From assembly GCA_944377405.1 (NCBI GenBank), contig CALWES010000001.1, forward strand, positions 62,001 to 126,000: a stretch of 64,000 nt of DNA, given 5' to 3'. Of the stretch, positions 31,407 to 41,040 are shown one piece after another. The notes below the pieces were generated by a model. The model was not told where the DNA came from, ran no database searches, and saw only the letters and a program-made list of their open reading frames with translations. The stretch comes from an uncultured Lachnospiraceae bacterium (GTDB taxonomy: Bacteria; Bacillota; Clostridia; Lachnospirales; Lachnospiraceae). Within the stretch, counting starts at the first letter, position 1, and each line of letters begins with the position of its first letter. A program made the translations under genes and the position numbers.

Positions 31407-31420
31407 GGCCATAAACACGA

Positions 31421-31474
31421 AAAAAGACTTCCCGGAGGAACCGGTATATCCGGCCTCTCTGTGGAAGTCTTTTT
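31421..31474. terminator. Bidirectional terminator between convergent genes
   Basis: AAAAAGACTTCC pairs with GGAAGTCTTTTT, with an inner CCGG-containing loop. A/T runs on both sides suit both directions. Confidence 0.85.
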
Positions 31475-31502
31475 ATGATCAGAAATCCTTTTGTATGATC
31501 GG

Positions 31503-32906
31503 TCAACGGTAGATCAGCTGTCCTTCGTTTACCGTTTCCGCATCCAGTACGATATGATCGTATACGGACAGACCGTAGCTGGAATTCTTCCGGATGATGC
31601 AGTAATCGTTGGCCTTCTCCAGGGGCTCGATCCGTTTGAATACGGCATAGCCCTTGTTGATGTTGTATACGCCCTCCAGAGCCTTTGTGGGACCGATCTG
31701 ATACCGGTCATCCCCCAGGGGGCTTTCCACATAATCTCCTGCCTTTAAGGGTGAATCCTCGGCAGTGTCGATGTAGCAGTATTCCTCATCCATATTGTAG
31801 AGCTCCGGCTGGACGAACTCCGTCGTGGTACCGCTTTCGGAGATGACTTCCTTCAGGAAGCCCTGCTCTCCGTTCTCCATGGTCTGGAGATAGGAAACGG
31901 GGATCACGTAAAAATCCTTTGTGGTGATGGATTTTTCGGGGATCTTCAGGCCGGAAACGTCATTGGTAACGATCTCAAAGTCCAGATAGCGCTGAGAGGT
32001 GAACTGTACCAGATAGCGGCTGAGGGTCAGCACGCCGTAATCAGCTCCGTCGGTTCCCTGGATCTGGGTAAAATCCGCCATGGTGGAGATGTTGTTCTCC
32101 GGGAAACGGATCTTCAGCTCCTTCACATCCGTAAACTCGTGGATATCCTCCCGGTCCATGGGAAATACGATGTTCCACTCGTCGGAGGTGATGAGCTTGT
32201 AGACCGGAGTTCCCTCGGCGATCTGGTCCCCTGTCTTGGCAATGGTCCTCTGATACTGGGATTTGTCAAACAGGACTCCCGTGATATCGGACAGGGTGAT
32301 ACTCTCCATACCGTCCACGGCATAGGAGACGATCCCGGACTTGTCGGCGGCAAAGGAACTGAATACGATGCCTGCCTCCGCCAGTTTGTCGGAAAGGGCC
32401 GACATGGTATTGAAGTTGGAATACTCCAGCACCTGGGCCGTCAGGGAAGCGTTTACGTCGTAAAGCTCCCGGAAGTTGACGTCAGAATAGGTGTTCACAT
32501 AATTGGACAGCATGGAACGCAGCTCGGAAACATTGGAATCGCTGAGGGTATTCAGGTCCTCCGGGTGGTCGCTCAAATACTGATTGAGGCTTCCGGTCTC
32601 GTCGATGGAGTATACGTTCGTGCCTTTGGCTGCCTTCTTTCCGTCAGGGATATAATAATTGAGATATCCGCTGGAAGCGGCATTCACCACTTCTTCCTGA
32701 CGCAGGATCAGACCGCTGTAGGTATGCTCTTTTACGATGCTCCCCTCTTCTACCTCGTAGAACTTGACCTGGTCCCGTTTCATATATGCCGAAAGGCTAA
32801 AAACAATGTAGACAGCTATGAGTAAAAACATCAGCGTGCCTACATTGAATTTTAACTGCCTTCGCAGTCGGATTATTTTGTTGTTCTTTTTCTTTTTTTT
32901 AGACAT
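31503..32906 (-). CDS. HlyD-like membrane adaptor protein
   Basis: The product is 467 aa. A very basic start (MSKKKKKNNKIIRLRRQLK) precedes one membrane anchor (VGTLMFLLIAVYIVFSLSA). An extracytoplasmic part follows. It has a lipoyl/biotinyl-like half-motif (VEEGSIVKEHTYSGLILRQEEVVNAASSGYLNYYIPDGKKAAKGTNVY), an alpha-helical hairpin region and beta domains with LKIPEKSITTKDFYVIPVSYL. This resembles HlyD/RND adaptors, but no transporter is adjacent. It is the last gene of the minus-strand cell-wall cluster, suggesting an envelope role. Exact function unknown. Confidence 0.72.
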   Translation of the reverse strand: MSKKKKKNNKIIRLRRQLKFNVGTLMFLLIAVYIVFSLSAYMKRDQVKFYEVEEGSIVKEHTYSGLILRQEEVVNAASSGYLNYYIPDGKKAAKGTNVYSIDETGSLNQYLSDHPEDLNTLSDSNVSELRSMLSNYVNTYSDVNFRELYDVNASLTAQVLEYSNFNTMSALSDKLAEAGIVFSSFAADKSGIVSYAVDGMESITLSDITGVLFDKSQYQRTIAKTGDQIAEGTPVYKLITSDEWNIVFPMDREDIHEFTDVKELKIRFPENNISTMADFTQIQGTDGADYGVLTLSRYLVQFTSQRYLDFEIVTNDVSGLKIPEKSITTKDFYVIPVSYLQTMENGEQGFLKEVISESGTTTEFVQPELYNMDEEYCYIDTAEDSPLKAGDYVESPLGDDRYQIGPTKALEGVYNINKGYAVFKRIEPLEKANDYCIIRKNSSYGLSVYDHIVLDAETVNEGQLIYR

Positions 32907-32915
32907 CCCTCAGTT

Positions 32916-33335
32916 TTACAGAACAACGCTTACGTACTTCTTGCAGTCCTCAGGAAGCTCTTCTGCGTCCATGGAAACGCTTACGATGAAGTTGACGTGA
33001 TACTTTTCGGAAAGCTCTGCCAGCTTGTTTACGGATCCGGTGATGTCTGCGCCATACAGGTTGGCGATCTTTAAATAGCTGTCAAGGAACATATATTCAA
33101 GGTCATGATCCTGAGAGATCACACCGCTGATAAATCCGATGAAACCATCCTCTGAATCTACCGGGAAATTGCTGACATTGATCAGACGGATGCGGTTCGG
33201 CAGCTCGTACATATGCTGGGAACTCTTATCCAGATATACAACGCTTCCGTTTGCTGCCTTTACAGCCTCGTCAGCTCTCTTCAGAAGCTCTTTTGTTTTG
33301 CCTTTTCCCTTGCTTCCAACGATTAACTCTACCAT
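32916..33335 (-). CDS. Small P-loop protein
   Basis: The product is 139 aa beginning MVELIVGSKGKGKT, a Walker A at residues 7-14. EYMFLDSYLKIAN could serve as a Walker-B-like strand. No further domain is visible. GGAGG precedes the ATG at 33335. It stands between the D,D-carboxypeptidase and the HlyD-like gene. It is similar to short proteins sometimes labelled PilT-like ATPase in Clostridia; a real function is not known. Confidence 0.75.
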   Translation of the reverse strand: MVELIVGSKGKGKTKELLKRADEAVKAANGSVVYLDKSSQHMYELPNRIRLINVSNFPVDSEDGFIGFISGVISQDHDLEYMFLDSYLKIANLYGADITGSVNKLAELSEKYHVNFIVSVSMDAEELPEDCKKYVSVVL

Positions 33336-33436
33336 AACTCTCCTCCTAAGGTGTATATGTCTTTGTGAATAAATTATATTACAGACTGCGCTCTTTATCA
33401 AGGGCAATGTGTAATTTATAAGCGGTCAGAACGGTT

Positions 33437-34402
33437 TCAGCTTCTGGATTTTTCCAACAGTGTGGTCATCCCTGTATAAAGCTTGCTGTAGCTTCCAGCT
33501 TTGAATACAACGGAAATATAATCTCTGCCGTCATCAGCAGTCTCTCCCATGACAAGGCAGTAGCCGGCAGCCTCCGTATGTCCGGTCTTTCCGGCTGTAT
33601 AGCTGATCCCTGCAGGAAGATCATACTCCCCTCTCAGGTACAGATTGCCGCTGTCCCAGCGGATGGTGCGGCTCTCTCCGTCTGCACCGGTGACCTGGGC
33701 CTCGTGGCTGCGGGAACCGGCGATCTCCCGGAAAGTGTCGTTCTTCATGGCTGCATTGAAGATCAGGTACATGTCATAGGGCGTCGTATAATGGTTATCA
33801 TCCGGCAATCCATGGGGATTGACAAAATGAGACTGGGTGGCCCCGAGACTTCTGGCCTTCTGATTCATCATCTCCGCAAAGGCTTCAGAGCTTCCGGCAA
33901 TATGATAGGCAATGGCCTCTGCGGCGTCGTTTCCGCTGGGGACCATAAGGCCGTAAAGCAGGTCCGACAGACTGATCTTGTCGCCTACCCGCAGGTTTGC
34001 CATGGAAGAACCGGATACCGTGATGTTCGCAGCCTCCGGGACCGTCACCGTATCATTCAGATCGCCCTCCTCCAGGGCGATCAGACAGGTCAGGATCTTC
34101 GTGGTGGAGGCAGGATAGACCCGGCTGAAGATGTTCTGCTGGGCGATCACGGACTGATCGTCCAGGGAAAACAGGGCAAAGGCCTCTGCCTCAACGCCGT
34201 CGGCATTGAGCTGTTCGTAGTTGCCGGGAATACACAGATCCGCAGCAAAGCCATCCGCCAGAAAATCACTGCCCACATCGAACTGGGCCAGGTCCAGATC
34301 CTGCATATTGTAGGCATTTTTGAAGTTGTTTCCGCCGCATGCGGACAATAAAAGACAAGACAGGAGGCACAGGGCCGCCAGGATCTGATTTTTACATTTC
34401 AC
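33437..34402 (-). CDS. D-alanyl-D-alanine carboxypeptidase (S11 penicillin-binding protein), lipoprotein
   Basis: The product is 321 aa from GTG 34402. The signal ends with LLLSACGGN, so it is probably lipid-anchored. The catalytic motifs are SxxK in YPASTTKILT, SxN in MVPSGNDAAEA and KTG in YTAGKTGHTEAAGYC. The enzyme trims the terminal D-Ala of pentapeptide stems. The C-terminal DacA-type domain is absent, which fits the short length. It overlaps the end of mgsA by 11 bases. Confidence 0.9.
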   Translation of the reverse strand: MKCKNQILAALCLLSCLLLSACGGNNFKNAYNMQDLDLAQFDVGSDFLADGFAADLCIPGNYEQLNADGVEAEAFALFSLDDQSVIAQQNIFSRVYPASTTKILTCLIALEEGDLNDTVTVPEAANITVSGSSMANLRVGDKISLSDLLYGLMVPSGNDAAEAIAYHIAGSSEAFAEMMNQKARSLGATQSHFVNPHGLPDDNHYTTPYDMYLIFNAAMKNDTFREIAGSRSHEAQVTGADGESRTIRWDSGNLYLRGEYDLPAGISYTAGKTGHTEAAGYCLVMGETADDGRDYISVVFKAGSYSKLYTGMTTLLEKSRS

Positions 34403-34781
34403 GCCACTCAAGATCTCCGTTTTCAAGTGCTCTGATCAGAAGCTCTGCCGTCGCCAGATTGGTGGCGATGGGAATGTTATAGGTATCGCAGAGCCTTACC
34501 ACATCGTTTACATCAGGCTCATGGGACTTCGGATGCTGCGGGTCCCTGAGGAATATGATCATATCAAGTCCGTTATTCGTGATCTGGGCTGCCATCTGCT
34601 GCTGCCCTCCCAGATGTCCGGCCAGGTATTTGTGGACACGCAGGTTGGTGACCTCCTCGATCAGTCTTCCGGTGGTACCGGTGGCATACAGTTCGTTCTT
34701 TGAAAGGATCCCTCTGTATGCGATGCAGAAATTCTGCATGAGTTTTTTCTTTGAGTCATGTGCGATCAGGCCGACATTCAT
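34392..34781 (-). CDS. mgsA: Methylglyoxal synthase
   Basis: The product is 129 aa. Motifs are IAHDSKKKLM, ATGTTGRLIEE, GHLGGQQQMAAQI and IFLRDPQHPKSHEPDVNDVVRLCD, followed by IPIATNLATAELLI. The enzyme converts dihydroxyacetone phosphate to methylglyoxal and phosphate. Its position just after rodA is normal for Clostridia. Confidence 0.95.
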   Translation of the reverse strand: MNVGLIAHDSKKKLMQNFCIAYRGILSKNELYATGTTGRLIEEVTNLRVHKYLAGHLGGQQQMAAQITNNGLDMIIFLRDPQHPKSHEPDVNDVVRLCDTYNIPIATNLATAELLIRALENGDLEWREM

Positions 34782-34870
34782 ACACTTCTCCCTTCTGTTT
34801 CATTCCTTCCTTCCCATATAAACCCCATATATACCCCGGGGAAGGAAAAATGCCTGTTAGATTGAATCTG

Positions 34871-36004
34871 TTATTTATAAGCTTTGGATTTTCTCTGGAG
34901 TCCCACGTTCAGGACGATCCCCATTCCGATATAGATACTCAACAGGGAGGATACACCCCTGCTGAAGAACGGAAGCGTGACGCCGGTGTTGGGAAAAAGA
35001 CCTGTTGCAACTGCAATATTCGTAAAGGTCTGAAATCCCAGCCACATGGCCATGCCTACGCAGATCAGCTTACCTCCCGTATCCTTTGCCTTTGCTGCAA
35101 GGCTCAGAGTCAGCAGGATCACCAGAAGAAAACCTGCGAAGATCAGCATCGTACCGCGGAATCCAAGCTCCTCTCCTATGATGGCGAAGATGAAGTCCGT
35201 ATCCTCCTCAATGAGGAAGTTGCCGGCCTTCACGGAGCTGATATCCGTATTGTAAAGTCCCTTTCCTGCAAGTCCTCCGGAGCCGATGGCCGTAATGGAC
35301 CGAAGCTGCTGCCTGTAGGTATCCGGATTTGAGGAAGGATCCAGGAATCCCAGGATCCTCTGCTTCTGATAATCCAGAAGGAAGGGAAGCTTTTCATAAA
35401 GCCCTGTCTTGAAGGTATAGAGAAGCAGCCCCACAAAGGCACCCCCTGCCAGAAGAATCCCCAGAACCCACCGCAGATTCAGGCCTCCGCAGAAAACAAT
35501 GGAGGCAAAGATCACCGCAATGATGATGGTGGTACTCAGGTTGGGCTCCAGCAGGATCAGAAGAGCCGGAACCGCAAACAGCACACAGGCCTTAAAGAAG
35601 GTCTTTGCTGTCCGGGCCGTATCTCCGTGCTTTTCGTAATAGCCGGCAAAAAAGATGATGATACCGATCTTTACGAATTCTGCAGGCTGAACCTGTCCCA
35701 GGAAAGGCAGTACGATCCAGCGGCCGGCACCCTTATGGACGGCACCCCAACCCAGGACCGCCAGCAGGATAATGACGCAGGCGATGTAGATCAGGTTGGA
35801 ATACTTCAGGAGCTTCCGGTAATCGATAAAGGAAAATACGATACAGAAGCAGATTCCGGCAAGGGAGCCTATGATCTGTCGGGAAACCACTGCTTCATCC
35901 ATGTTGGAAGCAGATCTCACGATGAGGATCCCGCAGATATTCAGGGCCGCGATGAGGATCAGCAGGAAAAAATTATAGTATTTGATGTCGTAATCGATCT
36001 TCAT
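34871..36004 (-). CDS. rodA: SEDS peptidoglycan glycosyltransferase RodA
   Basis: The product is 377 aa with about ten membrane segments. Motifs include GAGRWIVLPFLGQVQPAEFVKIGIIIFFAGY, LEPNLSTTIIIAVIFASIVFCGG and FIEEDTDFIFAIIGEELGFRG as NFLIEEDTDFIFAIIGEE. The C-terminal NTGVTLPFFSRGVSSLLSIYIGMGIVLNV is also typical. It polymerises glycan strands together with the class B PBP encoded just upstream. Confidence 0.94.
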   Translation of the reverse strand: MKIDYDIKYYNFFLLILIAALNICGILIVRSASNMDEAVVSRQIIGSLAGICFCIVFSFIDYRKLLKYSNLIYIACVIILLAVLGWGAVHKGAGRWIVLPFLGQVQPAEFVKIGIIIFFAGYYEKHGDTARTAKTFFKACVLFAVPALLILLEPNLSTTIIIAVIFASIVFCGGLNLRWVLGILLAGGAFVGLLLYTFKTGLYEKLPFLLDYQKQRILGFLDPSSNPDTYRQQLRSITAIGSGGLAGKGLYNTDISSVKAGNFLIEEDTDFIFAIIGEELGFRGTMLIFAGFLLVILLTLSLAAKAKDTGGKLICVGMAMWLGFQTFTNIAVATGLFPNTGVTLPFFSRGVSSLLSIYIGMGIVLNVGLQRKSKAYK

Positions 36005-36054
36005 TTGCTTATTAGGTTAAGTATACACTTTTTTTGGCAGATTGTCACGGAAAA

Positions 36055-38946
36055 TCAACCTGCGGAAATGTTTATGGTCTGGATGCCCCGGGCTGTGGAA
36101 CCGGTGATGGTGGACAGGTCCGTTGCACCGTAATAAAGCTCATATACCCGCTTCGCTACGTTGGCTGCATTTCCTGAGGTGTAACCGAAGGGAATAGAGA
36201 CCGTAACGGCGATCTCGGGGTTTTCATAAGGCGCATAGGAAATGAAAAAGGCATGGTTTGCCCTGGTCTTCATCTCCTCCGCCGTACCGGTCTTTCCGGC
36301 GATGGATACCGTATCAAAGCCACTGAACACACGGCTTGCAACACCGGTGGTGATGACCTTCCGGAGTCCGCTGTGGACTACGTTCCAGCTGGATTCAGAG
36401 ATATCTACGGTACCTGTCTGGGTGGCGGGGAATTCCTGGACCAGGTTGCCCTGGGAATCCGTTTCCTTCTGCAGAAGTGTCAGATCAAAGACCTTTCCGT
36501 TGTTGGCAAGGGCCGTGGTGTATCTGGCCAGCTGTACGTTGTTGAAGGAATGGGTACCCTGTCCGAAGGCACTTCGCTCCGGGTCTTCGTCGGAGATATG
36601 AGGCTCCCGTTCGTCGATCTGGATACCGCTCTTACGGTCCAGTCCGAACATGGCCGCATATTTGGACAGCCGTTCGATACCCAGGGTGGTGGAATAATTT
36701 CCTTCCTCATCCGTTGCCAGCCGGTGGCCGAAGTCTGCAAAGCAGTAGTTGCAGGAGTTTTCGATGGCGCCCTCCACGGTAAGGGGGCCGTGGCCCGGAA
36801 CCCCCAGCCAGCATTTGATGGGGGGATCCGTTTCCGTATATTCACCGGTACAGTCCACAAGATCGCTGGTGCCGATCTTCTGCTCCTCCAGTACCGCGAT
36901 GGCAGACAGGGGCTTGAAGGTGGAACCCGGGGCCTTATTGGTCTGGGTGGCGGAGTTGATGAGGGGCAGGGACAGGTCGTTCAGGCATCTGCTGAAGTAG
37001 TCTGCATCATTGATCCGGTTGTTGTCATAGCCCGGATAGGTCACCAGGGCCTTAACCTCCCCTGTATTCACATCCGTTACCACCACGGATCCCATACAGG
37101 GATCCAGGGCCAGCTGCGCCGGAGTGATGTCGATGTCCAGGATCCGGTCGATGAAGAAGCTGTAGGCATAGCTCTCATCTCCCCCTCCAAGGGCATTGTA
37201 GAGATCCGTGTTCATCTCCAGGACGCCCTGCTCGTAAAGGGCCATGCAGAGGAGACTTCCCGTAACCTCCGTTCCGGAGATGATCATGTGCCGGTAAATG
37301 GTCTTATCGAAGCCCTGATCATTGGCGATCGCGTCCATGATGTACTCCACCAGCTGCTGATAGAGCTCATCCGCATTGGTGTAAAGGGACTGATCCTCAC
37401 TCTGGATCTTCGTGGTGTCGATCCAGTCTGCAGAGATACCGGAGTAAAGGTAATTCCGCAGGCTGATGGTATCCTCTCTCCAGGCCAGGTAGGTGTCGGA
37501 CTGGGTATCGATCCGTTCTGTCCGTACGATCCCTACATCCTGGGAAGACAGGTAATTGTAGATATATACCATGTAGGAGGCCAGCTCCTGGGGAAGCTCA
37601 GCCATGGTTCTTGCGCCTGGATCCTCCAGCTCGGAGCGCACCTGACCAAGGACCTGTTCCTTGTGGGCGGAAAAGGCGGCTCCAAGCCTGCCCTCCGCAT
37701 ATCCGGCATCGCTGTCAAAGAAAGCGTTGGTATCCAGCACGTTATTGTTGATGAGCTGGTAATAGGCGTCGTCGATGGAGATCTGGATCTTGGAGGCGTC
37801 CGTGGACTTTTCGATCTGATCATTGGGAAGATTTACGATCTTTCCTGCCAGGACGCTGGCAAGCTGCTGCTCCAGGATATGGTAGGCACCGATCTGCAGG
37901 TTCTGCTGGATGGTAAGATAGATGTTATCTCCTGCCTGGGACTCCGTTTCGGAAATGATCTCCAGGATCTGGCCGTAGCTGTCCACATACATCTTCCGCT
38001 GTCCTTTTACGCCCTGGAGGGCAGTCTCCATGGTCTTTTCCACACCGGTGGCACCCACGGTGTCGTTGATGGAATAGCTGGGATTGGCTTTCTGCAGCTC
38101 CGCCAGCTGGGTCTCATCCTGCACGGCACCGGTATAGCCGATGATATGGGAAAAATACTTTGCGTTATTGTAGCGGCGGATGTAGTTCTCCTCCACATCC
38201 ACGCCCTGAAGGTTGGCCTGGTTTTCCAGGATCTCAGCCATGCACATCTCATCGATGCCCCGGGCAATGGTGGTGGTCTCATATTTCTGGAAGGCCGTCT
38301 GTCTCATGGTAAAGAGGATCTTGACCATGTCCAGCATGGTGGCCTCCTCCGGCACGATGGGAAGGCCGTCCTCTCCCTTGATGGAGGTGAAGGCATATTT
38401 ATCCGCAGCATACATGAAAAGATCATAGGCGCTGATATCCGACGGATGCTCCCCGGACTCGTCATCCAGGCTGTCTTGGGAGACTCCGTAAACTGCTGCC
38501 ACGAAGCGGCGTCTTGCGGATTCGCTCCTGGTGGTATAGACGAAGTTTCCGGAATCGTCCAGATCTACGTAAAACTGGGAGACCACCGGGACCTCATGCT
38601 TTTCCAGGATCCCTGCAAGCTCATAGAGCATGATGTTTCTGGCGTTGTAGTCTCCGAGATAAGCGTCGTTGTCCCGGATGGTAACATCATAGCTCAGCAG
38701 GTTATAGGCCAGCAGGTTCCCGTCGGCGTCATAGATATTGCCGCGGCTTCCCGGGATCTCGGTGGTGACCTCGATATCCGCGATATGCTGCTGCTGCAGC
38801 TCATCTCCCTGGATGATCTGGAGCTGGAAGAGCCGGCCCGTAAGGATGCAGAACAGGGCTGTGAGGAGGACCCCCACAGCGAAGATCCGGCTCTGGAAAA
38901 GCCGGACGAAAAATTCTTTTATGATCTCAAGAAGTTCTCTAAGCAA
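36055..38946 (-). CDS. mrdA: Class B penicillin-binding protein 2 (elongation transpeptidase)
   Basis: The product is 963 aa. One membrane anchor lies at about 18-40, followed by a dimerisation domain beginning FQLQIIQGDELQQQHIADIEVTTEIPGSRGNIYD. The transpeptidase domain has SxxK (PGSTFK, about 675), SxN (IENSCNYC) and KTG (GKTGTAEE, about 885). It crosslinks peptidoglycan during cell elongation. It is about 300 residues longer than usual PBP2; the excess is a largely acidic region between the dimerisation and catalytic domains (roughly 350-620). It overlaps mreD by eight bases. Confidence 0.93.
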   Translation of the reverse strand: MLRELLEIIKEFFVRLFQSRIFAVGVLLTALFCILTGRLFQLQIIQGDELQQQHIADIEVTTEIPGSRGNIYDADGNLLAYNLLSYDVTIRDNDAYLGDYNARNIMLYELAGILEKHEVPVVSQFYVDLDDSGNFVYTTRSESARRRFVAAVYGVSQDSLDDESGEHPSDISAYDLFMYAADKYAFTSIKGEDGLPIVPEEATMLDMVKILFTMRQTAFQKYETTTIARGIDEMCMAEILENQANLQGVDVEENYIRRYNNAKYFSHIIGYTGAVQDETQLAELQKANPSYSINDTVGATGVEKTMETALQGVKGQRKMYVDSYGQILEIISETESQAGDNIYLTIQQNLQIGAYHILEQQLASVLAGKIVNLPNDQIEKSTDASKIQISIDDAYYQLINNNVLDTNAFFDSDAGYAEGRLGAAFSAHKEQVLGQVRSELEDPGARTMAELPQELASYMVYIYNYLSSQDVGIVRTERIDTQSDTYLAWREDTISLRNYLYSGISADWIDTTKIQSEDQSLYTNADELYQQLVEYIMDAIANDQGFDKTIYRHMIISGTEVTGSLLCMALYEQGVLEMNTDLYNALGGGDESYAYSFFIDRILDIDITPAQLALDPCMGSVVVTDVNTGEVKALVTYPGYDNNRINDADYFSRCLNDLSLPLINSATQTNKAPGSTFKPLSAIAVLEEQKIGTSDLVDCTGEYTETDPPIKCWLGVPGHGPLTVEGAIENSCNYCFADFGHRLATDEEGNYSTTLGIERLSKYAAMFGLDRKSGIQIDEREPHISDEDPERSAFGQGTHSFNNVQLARYTTALANNGKVFDLTLLQKETDSQGNLVQEFPATQTGTVDISESSWNVVHSGLRKVITTGVASRVFSGFDTVSIAGKTGTAEEMKTRANHAFFISYAPYENPEIAVTVSIPFGYTSGNAANVAKRVYELYYGATDLSTITGSTARGIQTINISAG

Positions 38947-39481
38947 CGTTTTGTCCCCGTTTTTGTTCTATGGTATCCAGCCGCTTGTTGGCCTTCAGGA
39001 AGATCCTGTAGATGAACAGGGTCACGATGAGGGAAAACAGAAGCTCCGGCAGGATGATATCAACAAAATAAAAGCCGATGTCCAGCTTTCCCCTTACCAG
39101 GAAGCGGGCTACATAGATATAAAGGTGATAGGCGAGTTCATTGATGCCGCAGAGGATCAGCGGCAGCGTAATGAAGTCATCATAGTAATACTTTGTGAAA
39201 ATTCCGTTAAAATACCCGATATAGATAAATACCAGGCTGTAGAAGCCGAAGGGGCCGCCGGAAAACAGATCCATGAGGATCCCGGCAAAGAGCCCGCAGA
39301 GCATTCCCGTGACACTGCCGTAGATGAAGCCAAGGGAAAAAGTAAGGATCAGCAGCAGGTTCGGCACGGATGAAAAGACCGGAAGCAGCGGAAAGACTCC
39401 TGTCTGGATCATGAAGGCCAGAAGGATCAGGAGCATATAAACCAGGATACGCTTCAGGGTACGTCTGATCTTCAGGCTCAA
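38939..39481 (-). CDS. mreD: Rod-shape-determining protein MreD
   Basis: The product is 180 aa with five or six membrane segments and the family pattern PNLLLILTFSLGFIYGSVTGMLCGLFAGILMDLFSGGPFGFYSL. It overlaps mreC by four bases and mrdA by eight. It is part of the elongasome membrane core. Confidence 0.9.
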   Translation of the reverse strand: MSLKIRRTLKRILVYMLLILLAFMIQTGVFPLLPVFSSVPNLLLILTFSLGFIYGSVTGMLCGLFAGILMDLFSGGPFGFYSLVFIYIGYFNGIFTKYYYDDFITLPLILCGINELAYHLYIYVARFLVRGKLDIGFYFVDIILPELLFSLIVTLFIYRIFLKANKRLDTIEQKRGQNVA

Positions 39482-40332
39482 GACTCCTCTCCTCCCTCCT
39501 GCTGCATATCTGCTTTTTTCTGGGTGATGACAAAGACCTCCTGAAGGTTGTCAAAATCAGCCACCGGGATCAGGGTTCCGGACTTGGTAAGCTGCTGGGC
39601 ATCCACCTGGATATCCGCCGCATAGCCGATGAGGATACCCGGAAGGAACTTGGTGCTGATATTGGAGGTGACGATGGCATCTCCGTCGGAAATACCGGCG
39701 TTCTTGTCGATGTTGGAGATCCGGAGGCGTCCGTCCTCAAAAAGCTGCAGATCCCCTGCCACGATACAGGTATCCGCGGACACCTGGGACATGGCGGAGA
39801 CCCTGGACTCGTCATCTATGATGGAACGGACCGTGGCGTAATTGGCTCCCACGTCCGTTACGATCCCCAGAAGGCCGCCGCCGCAGAGCACGTTCATGTC
39901 CGGCTCGATGCCGTCGGCAGAGCCCTTGTCGATCCGGAAGACCTGGAACCATTTTTCCGAGTCCTTTGCAATGACTCTGGCAGCCACCTTGGGATACTGC
40001 ATGTAGTCCTGATCCAGCTGATAAAGCTCTCGAAGCCGGGCAAGCTCCAGAGTGTCGGATTTCAGACGGTTGTTCTCCTCCAGCAGGGTATCGATCTGGG
40101 CCCTGAGCTCCTGGTTCTCCCGGGAGGCGTTCCGGAGGCTTTCCGCATCGCTGACTGCATTGTAGATACCGGTCCCTACGGAGTTGATCCCCTTCTGGAT
40201 CGGCACGAGAACATATCCCACCGCATTCCGCAGGGGATTGATGTAGCCGCTTTCAATGGAGCTGAGAACGATCAGCACGACGCAAAGCACCGTCAGAACG
40301 ATCAGCATATATTTGGAAGCTCTGTTGTCCAT
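39478..40332 (-). CDS. mreC: Rod-shape-determining protein MreC
   Basis: The product is 284 aa. An N-terminal membrane helix is followed by a coiled coil (about 60-105, AVSDAESLRNASRENQELRAQIDTLLEENNRLK) and the MreC beta domain. That domain includes YPKVAARVIAKDSEKWFQVFRIDKGSADGIEPDMNVLCGGGLLGIVTDVG. It organises PBP2/RodA outside the membrane. No mreB gene lies upstream: the next gene is radC, seven bases away. Confidence 0.92.
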   Translation of the reverse strand: MDNRASKYMLIVLTVLCVVLIVLSSIESGYINPLRNAVGYVLVPIQKGINSVGTGIYNAVSDAESLRNASRENQELRAQIDTLLEENNRLKSDTLELARLRELYQLDQDYMQYPKVAARVIAKDSEKWFQVFRIDKGSADGIEPDMNVLCGGGLLGIVTDVGANYATVRSIIDDESRVSAMSQVSADTCIVAGDLQLFEDGRLRISNIDKNAGISDGDAIVTSNISTKFLPGILIGYAADIQVDAQQLTKSGTLIPVADFDNLQEVFVITQKKADMQQEGGEES

Positions 40333-40338
40333 ATCCGC

Positions 40339-41040
40339 TTATACCTCTTTTAAAATATCCCTTTCCAGAAAACTGAAATAACAGTTATCCCCGATGATCA
40401 CGTGATCCCTCAGTAGGATGCCCAGCTCCTCTCCGCCCCTTCTGACCCTGGAGGTAAGAATGAGATCCTCCCGGCTTGGGGAGGGATCGCCGCTGGGGTG
40501 ATTGTGGATCAGGATGATGCCGCAGGCCCGATGGGCCAGGGCGGCCTTGAAGATCTCCCTGGAGGAGACGGCAGCAGCCTGCATGCTGCCCCTTGCGATG
40601 CAGAGGCTCTTCCGCAGGTTATCCCGCCCGTCCAGAAGCATCAGACAGACGCATTCATAGTCCAGATGCCGGAGTTCCTCCATATAAAAATCAGCTACGG
40701 AGGCGGCACTTTTCAGATCCAGCCGCTTAATGGCCTCCCGCCGCCAGATGCGCCGGGAAAGTTCCGCAATGCAGAGAAGCTGCAGGGCTTTGACCCTGCC
40801 GATTCCCCTTACGGAGAGAAAATCCTCCAGGGAATAGTGCATCAGATTCAGCAGCCCGTTTTCAGAGTCGTGAAGACGAAGGATCTCCTCCGAAAGAAGG
40901 ACGGAATTCTTATGGCGGCAGCCGCTGCGAAGGATCACCGCAAGAAGCTCCGCGTCGCTTAAGGCCTCCGCTCCATAAGCTTCACATTTTTCGTAGGGCC
41001 GCTGGCCTTCCGGAAGATCCATGATTCTTTTTTCCTGCAT
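40339..41040 (-). CDS. radC: RadC/JAB-domain protein
   Basis: The product is 233 aa. An N-terminal helix-hairpin-helix region (LLNLMHYSLEDFLSVRGIGRVKALQLL) precedes the JAMM-like metal site IILIHNHPSGDPSPSREDL. The historic repair role is doubtful. It is the usual neighbour of the mre genes and appears to be the first gene of this operon. Confidence 0.92.
   Translation of the reverse strand: MQEKRIMDLPEGQRPYEKCEAYGAEALSDAELLAVILRSGCRHKNSVLLSEEILRLHDSENGLLNLMHYSLEDFLSVRGIGRVKALQLLCIAELSRRIWRREAIKRLDLKSAASVADFYMEELRHLDYECVCLMLLDGRDNLRKSLCIARGSMQAAAVSSREIFKAALAHRACGIILIHNHPSGDPSPSREDLILTSRVRRGGEELGILLRDHVIIGDNCYFSFLERDILKEV

Noticed and set aside
36253-39015. A 920-codon open frame on the plus strand opposite mrdA
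   Set aside because: It is the complement of a clear class B PBP gene in a GC-biased codon setting. It has no ribosome site, no recognisable motif and runs against every neighbour. The same applies to long frames opposite mutS (45284-46480), miaB (48005-49303) and oppB/oppC (51788-53347).
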